Origin: a virus
Strand: one strand, 5' to 3'
Virus record (IMG/VR): IMGVR_UViG_3300026097_000011
Span: 1-64,000 of that record
Length of the DNA stretch: 64,000 bases
This document shows positions 49,928-57,346 of the stretch, one piece after another. Position numbers and translations under genes: made by a program. Below the pieces are notes generated by a model. It saw nothing but the letters and a program-made list of their open reading frames with translations. It searched no databases and was not told the DNA's origin. Each line of letters opens with the position of its first letter. Position 1 is the stretch's first letter.

Positions 49928-50887
49928 TTGAAAGATTATTATAAAATATTAGGAGTAGATGAAAAATCAACCTCGGATGATATAAAAAAGGCGTATAGAA
50001 AGCTATCAAAACAATATCATCCAGATGTTAATCTAACACCCGGAGCAGATGAAAAATTTAAGGAAGTAGCAAGTGCATATGAAACCTTAGGTGATGTCAA
50101 AAAAAGAGAACTATACGATATATCTAGAAAGCCAAAAAGTACATTTGGAAGAAGGGGAACTTCATTTGAAGATTGGGCTAATGAATTTGGAACAGGTGAT
50201 TCTGGATTTGGAAGAGGATCATCGCGTGGTGGATTTGGAAGAGCACATGCTCGTAAAAATCCTACTACGACACATCTTCATGTAAATAAAACAATCGAAG
50301 TAAATTTAAAGGACTTAATACTAGGAACACAAGTAGAGGTTAAATATGATAGATACGTAATTGATGGAAATTTTCTTAAGAATAAGGAAGATAAAATTTT
50401 AAATATTCACTTAGATCTTAAAAAAAAGTATTTACCTATAACTAAAGTTGGGGATAATTATATAATCAATATTAAACTTGAAAAATTAGGAAGCGAAGAT
50501 ATACATCGAAGAACAAATATATGGGGAGATCTTGAAAACATAATATTATATGGTGATTTTATACTTGAAGTTAAAGTTAAAATACCAGAAGATGTCAATA
50601 TAGAAGATAATAATATAATTCAATTTATTGATATTCCTCTATATAAAACCCTATTTCCAGAAGAAAAGATTAGAATATCTACTATTTTAGATAAATCATA
50701 TGACGCTGAAATATCTACACCTAAAAAATTAAATGATCTTAAATTTAACATCAAAGATCAAGGAATTAAAGGTAAAGCTGGAACAATAGGTAATTATACA
50801 ATTAGATTTAACATTATTCCACCGGATCTATCCAAGATCAATAAATCCACATTAAATACCATAAAAGAATCCTTTACACAAGAGTAG
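49928..50887 (+). CDS. J-domain co-chaperone (DnaJ/CbpA-like, no zinc finger)
   Basis: 319 residues when started at TTG 49928, which gives [20 protein letters not shown], the standard J-domain opening; the longer frame would overlap the divergent gene. The HPD motif is in [12 protein letters not shown] Gly/Phe-rich linker ([20 protein letters not shown]) and two substrate-binding beta domains follow ([20 protein letters not shown]). The CxxCxGxG zinc finger is absent. It lies 60 bases before the protease-scaffold and capsid genes and may recruit host DnaK for capsid folding. Confidence 0.85.
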   Translation: MKDYYKILGVDEKSTSDDIKKAYRKLSKQYHPDVNLTPGADEKFKEVASAYETLGDVKKRELYDISRKPKSTFGRRGTSFEDWANEFGTGDSGFGRGSSRGGFGRAHARKNPTTTHLHVNKTIEVNLKDLILGTQVEVKYDRYVIDGNFLKNKEDKILNIHLDLKKKYLPITKVGDNYIINIKLEKLGSEDIHRRTNIWGDLENIILYGDFILEVKVKIPEDVNIEDNNIIQFIDIPLYKTLFPEEKIRISTILDKSYDAEISTPKKLNDLKFNIKDQGIKGKAGTIGNYTIRFNIIPPDLSKINKSTLNTIKESFTQE

Positions 50888-50921
50888 AGTAAAGAATTTA
50901 ATTTTTTTCTATTAAGTCTGT

Positions 50922-50936
50922 TATAAATAATAAAAA
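50922..50936 (+). promoter_or_regulatory. late-promoter-like element upstream of the capsid operon
   Basis: TATAAATAATAAAAA, perfect TATAAATA plus A-run, 14 bases before the ATG at 50951. It should drive the protease-scaffold and major capsid genes. Confidence 0.7.
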
Positions 50937-50950
50937 ATTGCAGACGAATA

Positions 50951-52918
50951 ATGAACTTATCAAGCAATAGTCAATTAGACGATTTTGTACTTATAGTAGA
51001 AAACGTTGGAAAGGACTTAACAATGAAAAAGGCTTCTAATGATTATATATTAGAGGGTGTTTGTGCGGTATTTGGCGCAAAGAACAATAATAACCGAGTT
51101 TACGAGAAAGATGAGTACCTTCCGCATTTAAGTTATTTACAAGATAAGATCGATAAGGGTCAGCTGGTTGGAGATTTAGATCACCCACCACATTTTGATG
51201 TAACTCTTAAAAGTGCATCTCACATTATCGAGTCGTTAGATTATGACGGTGGAGATAAAGTAAACATTAAACTAAGAATTTTAAATAATACTCCAAACGG
51301 AAAGATCGCAAGAGCTTTATTAGACGGAGGAGTTAATCTATCAATTTCATCTAGAGCAGCAGGACAAGTTCTTGAATCTAGTAAAGTTAAACTTCACAGA
51401 ATCTTTACTTACGATTTAGTAGGAGAGCCTGGTTTTACTGAAGCTATTTTAAAGAAAACCCTTAATGAATCTCTTAAAAATGATTTCCAAATGATTACAG
51501 AAAGCTATGATCATTTGAAAGAAGAATCATTTGTTGAAAAAGAGCATTTAGTTAATATTTCAGAAAATTTAAACTTTAGTGATAATATTAAAGTCTATAA
51601 AATAAATAAACCTATAGAATCTATGTTTGAGAGCTCTATATCAAAAGAAGAAAAAAATAATAACACAATGGCCGACACTAAAGATTTTGTAACTAAGGAG
51701 AGTATGAATAGATACTCTGAAGTAGTTAAGGAAAATTTCGAAAGCTTAAGAGCTGAATTAAAAAATCAAAAAGCTATAATGGAATCTGCTGGAAACGGTG
51801 AAGGACATGATCTAAATAGCTTATTTAGTTTTGTTAGTTATATTGCAGAACACTTAGAAGGAGTTATTAATTACTCTGATTATCTTTCTGAAATGGTTAA
51901 CAAAAATGTTGCATACACAGAGCATGTTGCAGAAACTACTAACCATGCAATTGAATATTCTAGTTATATTGGAGAGAAATTAAATACTTCAATTGGACAT
52001 AACGATTATATTGCAGAAAAATTAAATCAAACGATTAATTACGCTGAATATATCAAGGAAAGCTTAAACGGTTCAATTAATTATCAAAATTATTTAGCAG
52101 AGGAATTAGATAGAGGTATTCAATATACTGAGTATGTAGCAGAAGGAGCTAATAATGGGATTCAATTCTCAGAATATCTTTCTAAATCTATTAACGAAAA
52201 CAGAGAATATGCTCAATATATAGCAGAAAAAACTACTCAAGGGATTGGTTATACTGAATACGTTGCAGAACAAATGAATGCAGGAGTTTCAGCACCAGGT
52301 AAAAGAAGCCTGTTAGATAACGTAGAACGATTAACTGAATCAAAATCTATTGATAACTTAGTAGATAGTGTAGATGCAGTTATCGCAGAAGTTAGTTCTA
52401 ACTCAGCTAAAGCTGTACTAGAAAACAGACATCCTTTCTTAAAGGTTCTTTCAGAATCTCACAGAGAAAACTTCTACAAATTAGAATCTAATCAGAAACA
52501 AGCAATTGTTGAAGCATTAGGAGCTACTATTTGGTTCAATGAAGCTGATGTTTTAGGAATCATGGATTCAGTTGTTAATGAATCAACAAAAGACTTACAC
52601 ATTCTTGAGAAATTTATGCCAGATTCAGTTAAACCAGTTTGGAATAAAATGAATGAGAGTGAAAAATCAAGAATTTTCGCAAAATCTCAATTATATAACC
52701 TAAAGACACCTTATCAAGTTAAATCGTTTTTCGATGAACAAGACTTTAGAAGAATAAATGAAAGAGTTGCTATTGAGGCACAAAATATTAAAGAAATGCA
52801 AAAGCTTAACGAAAGCCAAAGTACAGAAGGTATGATATCCGTTGAAAGGGTAGTTGAGTCAAGCAGAGGTTATTCCTCAAATTACCTAGCTAATCTGCAA
52901 AGAAGAGCTAACAACTAA
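50951..52918 (+). CDS. prohead protease (gp21-like) fused to repeat scaffold
   Basis: 655 residues. It starts MNLSSNSQLDDFVLIVE|NVGK, a tag-like start with an IVE site. Residues about 30-165 are a gp21/S77-type prohead protease: GVCAVFGAKNNNNRVYEKDE, GDLDHPPHFDVTLKSASHII (His region), DGGVNLSISSRAAGQV (Ser) and a FTYDLVGEPGF strand. Residues about 240-655 look like the scaffold: a coil, then ten 14-residue repeats of the type IxYxxYVAExxNxx (51866-52285) and a helical C-terminus. In T4 the two are separate proteins, gp21 and gp22. The protease should cut the scaffold, the capsid protein and tagged internal proteins. Confidence 0.85.
   Translation: MNLSSNSQLDDFVLIVENVGKDLTMKKASNDYILEGVCAVFGAKNNNNRVYEKDEYLPHLSYLQDKIDKGQLVGDLDHPPHFDVTLKSASHIIESLDYDGGDKVNIKLRILNNTPNGKIARALLDGGVNLSISSRAAGQVLESSKVKLHRIFTYDLVGEPGFTEAILKKTLNESLKNDFQMITESYDHLKEESFVEKEHLVNISENLNFSDNIKVYKINKPIESMFESSISKEEKNNNTMADTKDFVTKESMNRYSEVVKENFESLRAELKNQKAIMESAGNGEGHDLNSLFSFVSYIAEHLEGVINYSDYLSEMVNKNVAYTEHVAETTNHAIEYSSYIGEKLNTSIGHNDYIAEKLNQTINYAEYIKESLNGSINYQNYLAEELDRGIQYTEYVAEGANNGIQFSEYLSKSINENREYAQYIAEKTTQGIGYTEYVAEQMNAGVSAPGKRSLLDNVERLTESKSIDNLVDSVDAVIAEVSSNSAKAVLENRHPFLKVLSESHRENFYKLESNQKQAIVEALGATIWFNEADVLGIMDSVVNESTKDLHILEKFMPDSVKPVWNKMNESEKSRIFAKSQLYNLKTPYQVKSFFDEQDFRRINERVAIEAQNIKEMQKLNESQSTEGMISVERVVESSRGYSSNYLANLQRRANN
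51668..52918 (+). CDS. possible nested scaffold protein (in-frame internal start)
   Basis: Residue 240 of the fusion is an ATG in a purine/A-rich context (AAAAAAATAATAACACAATG) that looks like the gene starts elsewhere here. Starting there gives a 416-residue free scaffold beginning MADTKDFVTKESMNRYSEVV. This would parallel the nested Nu3 scaffold within the lambda C protease gene. The internal start is predicted from sequence context only. Confidence 0.45.
   Translation: MADTKDFVTKESMNRYSEVVKENFESLRAELKNQKAIMESAGNGEGHDLNSLFSFVSYIAEHLEGVINYSDYLSEMVNKNVAYTEHVAETTNHAIEYSSYIGEKLNTSIGHNDYIAEKLNQTINYAEYIKESLNGSINYQNYLAEELDRGIQYTEYVAEGANNGIQFSEYLSKSINENREYAQYIAEKTTQGIGYTEYVAEQMNAGVSAPGKRSLLDNVERLTESKSIDNLVDSVDAVIAEVSSNSAKAVLENRHPFLKVLSESHRENFYKLESNQKQAIVEALGATIWFNEADVLGIMDSVVNESTKDLHILEKFMPDSVKPVWNKMNESEKSRIFAKSQLYNLKTPYQVKSFFDEQDFRRINERVAIEAQNIKEMQKLNESQSTEGMISVERVVESSRGYSSNYLANLQRRANN
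51866..52285 (+). repeat. ten 42-base (14-residue) tandem repeats in the scaffold region
   Basis: Ten units, each 42 bases, coding IxYxxY(V/I/L)AExxNxx, for example INYAEYIKESLNGS, IQYTEYVAEGANNG and IGYTEYVAEQMNAG. The DNA has diverged between units while the protein period is exact. Eight of ten carry a hydrophobic-(A/G/S/K)-E triplet that matches the gp21-type cleavage rule approximately. Confidence 0.8.
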
Positions 52919-52936
52919 AAAAAAACCATATTAAAA

Positions 52937-54592
52937 ATGGCTAAGACTAAAATTTTCAGACGTTCAAACGATCAATCGTTGAACAACACGTGGAAACCAA
53001 TTTTGGAATCTCACGGAGCTGATATGGAATCTACACCATGGCTAGCGGAATACGCTCACAACCACGCAATATTTGATAATAGTGCACCGTTATTTGAGCA
53101 AGCTGGACCAGGACAATTCCTTCAAACTCCAGGAGCTTTACCAGGAATGGGACAAGCAATCGCACCAACTCCAGGGCAAACGCCTTTCACAGCTGGTGGA
53201 GCAAAAAACTCTTACGGAGATTCAGGATCTGGGGATAAATTCCCTTCATTACTTCCTGTAGCAATTCAAGTAGCAGCAAAAACTATCGGTTTCGACCTAG
53301 TTCCAGTTGTTCCTATGGATTCTCCAGTAGGTTTCTTACCTTACCTTGATTACCTTTACACAGGTGGTAGAACCGAAGATACAGCTTTCGAGCCGTACAT
53401 GGTTAAACTTCAAGGAATTACTGCAGCTTCTTTAGTTGGAGGAACTTTAACACCAGGACAATTACTAGTTACTTCAGGTCCTTCTGTTAGAACTTATGAA
53501 TTCATTGGATTCTCAAGAGTAGACGGTCACTTGATCGTAAAAGTTAAAACTGACTCAGACGCAATTTCGGTTGCTGGTGATTTAGAAGGAGACACGATTA
53601 ATACAATCGGTACTTCAATTACTGTACCACCTACAATCGCTACTGGAGCAGTACAATTAGTATCTGCATTAGAGAACCACATCTCAGGATTTACTTCGGT
53701 AAGTGATGATGATTATGCATCAACTGCATTCTCTGGTCCTTACTTTACTGAGAACAATGGAGAAATCCCTGGTTCAATGAAAAGAGAAGAAGGAGAGCAA
53801 TCAAGATTCAGACAAATGGGTCTAAGAATGTTCACAAAATTCATCGAAGCTGAAACTGATCAAGTTGCGATCTCTGCATCTGTAGAGCAAATCCAAGATT
53901 TGAACAGAGTTTGGAACTACGACGTAATCTCTATGTTAGAGAACGTTGCAGTTAATGATTTAGCTCAGTCTATTAACAAAAGACTTGTTGATAGAGTATT
54001 CCAAATGGCAGATGCTCACAACGTTGAGGTTAATGCTGTGGAAGGAGCTGGAATCACATCTCTAGACTTGTTAGCAGGTACTGGTGGATTTGAAAACGTT
54101 TCTACTCTTCAAAGAAGATTAGTTACTAAAATTCTTGAATTGTCTAACTTAATTTACCACAGAGGTAGATTCGGTGCAGGTACATTCATGGTAACTAACG
54201 GTAGAGTTGCATCTGCATTAGCTGATGTTGCTGGTTACTCAATTGCTCAAGTTCCTACGGATATGAGTGGAGTTGCTGGAAACCTTTACCCAGCTGGAAA
54301 AGTATACGGAGTACAAGTATACGTTGATCCTAACTTATCGTTCGGAGATACTAGAATTGTAATCGGTAGAAAAGGAGCTGATGAAGAGCCAGGAGTTAAA
54401 TTCATGCCTTACATCATGGCAGAGTCTTTACAGACTATTGCTGAAGGAACATTCTCTCCAAAGATCGGAATGAAATCTCGTTACGCGATCACTGAAGCAG
54501 GATGGCACCCAGAAACACAATATATCAACATGGAGGTTAGTGGAGATATGGCAGTGTTAACTGGAGGAGTTGCACCTTCAAACACTCTTTAA
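52937..54592 (+). CDS. major capsid protein, gp23-like
   Basis: 551 residues; T4 gp23 is 521. The start resembles gp23: LNNTWKPILESHG (T4 has a NKWKPLLEGEG-type start) and an IFDN segment. LFE|QAGPG at residue 54 is a likely prohead-protease site, giving a mature protein of about 497 residues. Later blocks FPSLLPVAIQVAAKTIGFDL, VVPMDSPVGFLPYLDYLYT, EQSRFRQMGLRMFTKFIEAE and FMPYIMAESLQTIAEGTFSP with KSRYAI follow the gp23 order of the HK97 fold. Codon use is richer in C-ending codons than in neighbours, as for a strongly expressed gene. A terminator follows. Confidence 0.92.
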   Translation: MAKTKIFRRSNDQSLNNTWKPILESHGADMESTPWLAEYAHNHAIFDNSAPLFEQAGPGQFLQTPGALPGMGQAIAPTPGQTPFTAGGAKNSYGDSGSGDKFPSLLPVAIQVAAKTIGFDLVPVVPMDSPVGFLPYLDYLYTGGRTEDTAFEPYMVKLQGITAASLVGGTLTPGQLLVTSGPSVRTYEFIGFSRVDGHLIVKVKTDSDAISVAGDLEGDTINTIGTSITVPPTIATGAVQLVSALENHISGFTSVSDDDYASTAFSGPYFTENNGEIPGSMKREEGEQSRFRQMGLRMFTKFIEAETDQVAISASVEQIQDLNRVWNYDVISMLENVAVNDLAQSINKRLVDRVFQMADAHNVEVNAVEGAGITSLDLLAGTGGFENVSTLQRRLVTKILELSNLIYHRGRFGAGTFMVTNGRVASALADVAGYSIAQVPTDMSGVAGNLYPAGKVYGVQVYVDPNLSFGDTRIVIGRKGADEEPGVKFMPYIMAESLQTIAEGTFSPKIGMKSRYAITEAGWHPETQYINMEVSGDMAVLTGGVAPSNTL

Positions 54593-54615
54593 TCGATAGA
54601 TTAACTAGATATAAG

Positions 54616-54645
54616 AAAAGGAAGACTACGGTCTTCCTTTTTTTT
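54616..54645 (+). terminator. strong intrinsic terminator after the capsid gene
   Basis: AAAAGGAAGAC, loop TACG, GTCTTCCTTTTTTTT. A perfect stem with an 8-T run, 23 bases after the major capsid stop. Confidence 0.9.
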
Positions 54646-54677
54646 GTTATAAACTTTGGGATATTAGATATTGTCGT

Positions 54678-54692
54678 TATAAATAATAAAAA
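54678..54692 (+). promoter_or_regulatory. late-promoter-like element
   Basis: TATAAATAATAAAAA, identical to that upstream of the capsid operon, 11 bases before the ATG at 54704. Confidence 0.65.
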
Positions 54693-54703
54693 GACCATAT
54701 CAT

Positions 54704-55174
54704 ATGAAGAGAGTAAAACTAGGAAAATATCAGTATTTTCTTAGAGTAGCAGTTATTATCTTAGCAGCTATTTTTCCATTTATATGTTTATTGTCTTATG
54801 GGTATTTACCTTCTATTTCAAGCTACTGGAATACTGATCTACAACCTCTTTTTATTATTGCAAATGCCGCGACTTCATATTATCTATATTCTATAAAGGA
54901 TTGGAAGATGTCAGCGTTGATGCTACTATTGCTCACGTCATTCTCGTTAACACTATTTCCGATTGTACATAATATATTAGCAATAGTGTTTTTTATTGTT
55001 AATGTATACCCGTTAACCAAAACAAATCATTTTAAATGGTGTATTGCTTTATACCTTACGTCGTTGATTGTTTTACCATGGAGCATGACATTTGCAGAGA
55101 TTATTGCAATAGAAGTTTTATGCTTATATCATCTATTAGTTCTAATTAAAGCTAATCGCCTACAGCACCACTAG
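54704..55174 (+). CDS. multi-pass membrane protein
   Basis: 156 residues with four or five hydrophobic segments (about 13-33, 45-62, 68-84, 86-101 and 110-148), for example VAVIILAAIFPFICLLSYGY. No signal for a known transporter. It has its own late-promoter-like element and a preceding terminator, so it is expressed separately from the capsid gene. It might be a holin or superinfection-exclusion type protein; the sequence does not decide. The stop overlaps the thymidylate synthase stop on the other strand. Confidence 0.6.
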   Translation: MKRVKLGKYQYFLRVAVIILAAIFPFICLLSYGYLPSISSYWNTDLQPLFIIANAATSYYLYSIKDWKMSALMLLLLTSFSLTLFPIVHNILAIVFFIVNVYPLTKTNHFKWCIALYLTSLIVLPWSMTFAEIIAIEVLCLYHLLVLIKANRLQHH

Positions 55175-56226
55175 ACTGCCATGTGAACACTTTTCCAATT
55201 AGGATAAGATTCATATCCTTCAATTTTAAAGTTGTCTAGTGTGTACGAGAATATATTCTCAGCCTTTTCTAATATTAACTTAGGAGCTTTATATTTAAAG
55301 GGTGCACGAGTTAATTGCTCTTTAACTAAATCGATATGATTTTCATATATATGCACATTAGTAAGATCTCCTATTAGTTTACCAGGGACCATATTTGCTT
55401 GATCAGCGAACATATGTAATAAGAATGCGTAACTTGCAATATTAAATGGAAGTCCTAAGAAAGTATCTACGGATCGTTGGTGCCATTTTAAAGATAATCT
55501 CCTAGTTGGAACTCCATTTGCCCTCATATCATCATATACGTTTTCAAGTCCGGCTTCTAACATTTCAAGTTCAACGTTATTATCTTTACACCATTGATAT
55601 CTTTCTTGCATTGTTAATTCCTCAGTATATAGTTCAAATGCCCAGTGACAAGGAGGAAGGCACATTTTAGTAATGTCGGCAATATTCCATGCAGATACCA
55701 TCATTCTACGATCATCTGGACTATTAATCAATTTGTCCATTACTTGTGAAATCTGATTAATATGGTGAGTATTAGGTTCTCCATATTCTACATGCTCCCG
55801 TGAATAATTTGGAAGCTCCCAATTCACCCATTGCTTTCCATATATTGGACCCATTTCAAATATTCCTTGTTGTAGAACAGGATCATCTTGACGCTCCTTT
55901 AATTCTTCAATTGTATATGGATCCTTAATTCCTGCTTTTTCTGCAGCCTTTAGATAATAATCATACCAATTACCATCCCATACTTTAATATCTCTTTTCC
56001 AAAGATCTCTAATGTCAGTAGATCCAGTAAGGAACCATAGTAGTTCACCAATAATTCCTTTAGTATACATCTTCTTCGTTGTAATTAAAGGGAATCCTTG
56101 ATTCATATCAAGTTCTAGTGTGTGATTGAATATTGAAACAGTGTCGATTCCAGTTCTATTTTCTTTTACAGTTCCTTTGTCTAGAATACGCTGTAGTAGT
56201 TTGTGATATTCGTGAGTTGCTTGCAT
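55171..56226 (-). CDS. thyA: thymidylate synthase (ThyA) with insertions
   Basis: 351 residues; bacterial ThyA is about 264. Enzyme blocks are intact: ENRTGIDTVSIFNHTLELDM, FPLITTKKMYTKGIIGELLW, the catalytic Cys in MCLPPCHWAFELY (Cys193), LSLKWHQRSVDTFLGLPFNI and GDLTNVHIYENHIDLVKEQL. Extra segments lie around residues 90-122 and 205-240 (YQWCKDNNVELEMLEAGLEN). It converts dUMP to dTMP with methylenetetrahydrofolate for phage DNA synthesis. Inserts of this type occur in other phage ThyA proteins. Confidence 0.92.
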   Translation of the reverse strand: MQATHEYHKLLQRILDKGTVKENRTGIDTVSIFNHTLELDMNQGFPLITTKKMYTKGIIGELLWFLTGSTDIRDLWKRDIKVWDGNWYDYYLKAAEKAGIKDPYTIEELKERQDDPVLQQGIFEMGPIYGKQWVNWELPNYSREHVEYGEPNTHHINQISQVMDKLINSPDDRRMMVSAWNIADITKMCLPPCHWAFELYTEELTMQERYQWCKDNNVELEMLEAGLENVYDDMRANGVPTRRLSLKWHQRSVDTFLGLPFNIASYAFLLHMFADQANMVPGKLIGDLTNVHIYENHIDLVKEQLTRAPFKYKAPKLILEKAENIFSYTLDNFKIEGYESYPNWKSVHMAV

Positions 56227-56227
56227 A

Positions 56228-56476
56228 TTAAAACTGTTTGTTATTTATTATACCAAGAATCAACCCATTGGTTTTTTTTCGAACATCCTCTGGAATGTCC
56301 TCGATATTATAACATTCAAATTCAATATGTTTATTCTCTCCTGAAGCAAACAGCACGTGGTATTCCTCAAATAACTCTGGCATCTCCAATTTTGTGTTAG
56401 CGAATATTGCTGCCCTTTGATCAATTGGAGTCCCTTTGTTTAGTCTTATTACGAATATTGGTTTAGGCTTCTTCAT
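56228..56476 (-). CDS. small hypothetical protein
   Basis: 82 residues. PKPIFVIRLNKGTPIDQRAA, then LEEYHVLFASGENKHIEFEC-like strands (EEYHVLFASGENKHIEFECY). A small alpha/beta protein with no recognised family. The start overlaps the upstream gene by 14 bases, and the thymidylate synthase gene follows. Confidence 0.5.
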   Translation of the reverse strand: MKKPKPIFVIRLNKGTPIDQRAAIFANTKLEMPELFEEYHVLFASGENKHIEFECYNIEDIPEDVRKKTNGLILGIINNKQF

Positions 56477-57329
56477 TTATTTCTTCTTTGTCAAAATCGG
56501 TGTAGTAGTTTTTAGAACACCATTGCATACATTCAACTAATCCTGGATCGATATCCTCTAGAAATAGTGCATATGCTTTTGCAAAAGGTAGATCCTTTGA
56601 CCAAGCTAAATTCTCAAGTTCACATGGAGTATTACATGCATCATAGTAGCCATGTCCACCGATTGCTAATGTGTGACATATTCCATGCATATATTCTCTA
56701 TGATTAGATTTAAGAGTTCTTAACCAATCACGTCCTCTTCTTTCTTCGTCATCTTCGAAATATCTTCCGTCCCACTCCCATCGATCTTTAATGTCTCGAT
56801 ATAAACGCTGAACAATTTGGCTTAATACTTCTTTAATAACTTGAGCTGAATCACGTCGACCGCTCAAGTTAATCGGGTTAGAGTAATTAGAATGTCGATA
56901 TCTAGGATTCCATTTAGTCTTTGATTCTGAATCAATCATCCATAGATGATCAATGTATATTTGCAACCCAAGATCGTGTTTCATATTAGCATATGCTCCT
57001 CTCATGAATTTATCCTTATGTTCTTGAGTTTTACCTTTAACTGCTCTTCCAGTTCCATTTGCCCAATCTATAAAATCTTGATGAGATAGGTTCGCACTAT
57101 TAAAATGACCTTGTTGATTTTGATTTACCCAGTATGAATCCATATCAGATGCAATTCCCTTCATATGTTTTGGAAAAATCTTTGATTTTTTACGTTCATT
57201 CCAACTTTTGATAACGCTATCCTTATTCATAGGATTAACATGCTCCACTGATTCTATTATTTCAGGAATTGTTCTTTCCTCAACTGGCTTGTCAATTACT
57301 TTTACTTTGCGTCTTCCAAATATTCCCAT
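56463..57329 (-). CDS. hypothetical protein, His/Trp-rich
   Basis: 288 residues. It starts MGIFGRRKVKVIDKPVEERT. The middle has GLQIYIDHLWMIDSESKTKW, and a C-terminal part with REYMHGICHTLAIGGHGYYD and CNTPCELENLA. The His and Cys could bind metal, but I know no such family. It lies between topoisomerase and nucleotide genes, so a DNA-metabolism role is possible. Confidence 0.5.
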   Translation of the reverse strand: MGIFGRRKVKVIDKPVEERTIPEIIESVEHVNPMNKDSVIKSWNERKKSKIFPKHMKGIASDMDSYWVNQNQQGHFNSANLSHQDFIDWANGTGRAVKGKTQEHKDKFMRGAYANMKHDLGLQIYIDHLWMIDSESKTKWNPRYRHSNYSNPINLSGRRDSAQVIKEVLSQIVQRLYRDIKDRWEWDGRYFEDDEERRGRDWLRTLKSNHREYMHGICHTLAIGGHGYYDACNTPCELENLAWSKDLPFAKAYALFLEDIDPGLVECMQWCSKNYYTDFDKEEINEEA

Positions 57330-57346
57330 GATAAGATTTTTAATTC

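Noticed and set aside
51866-52285. Tandem repeats that might be taken for a CRISPR or DNA satellite
   Set aside because: The period of 42 bases is conserved at protein level in frame, with diverged DNA and no spacers, so it is a coding repeat.
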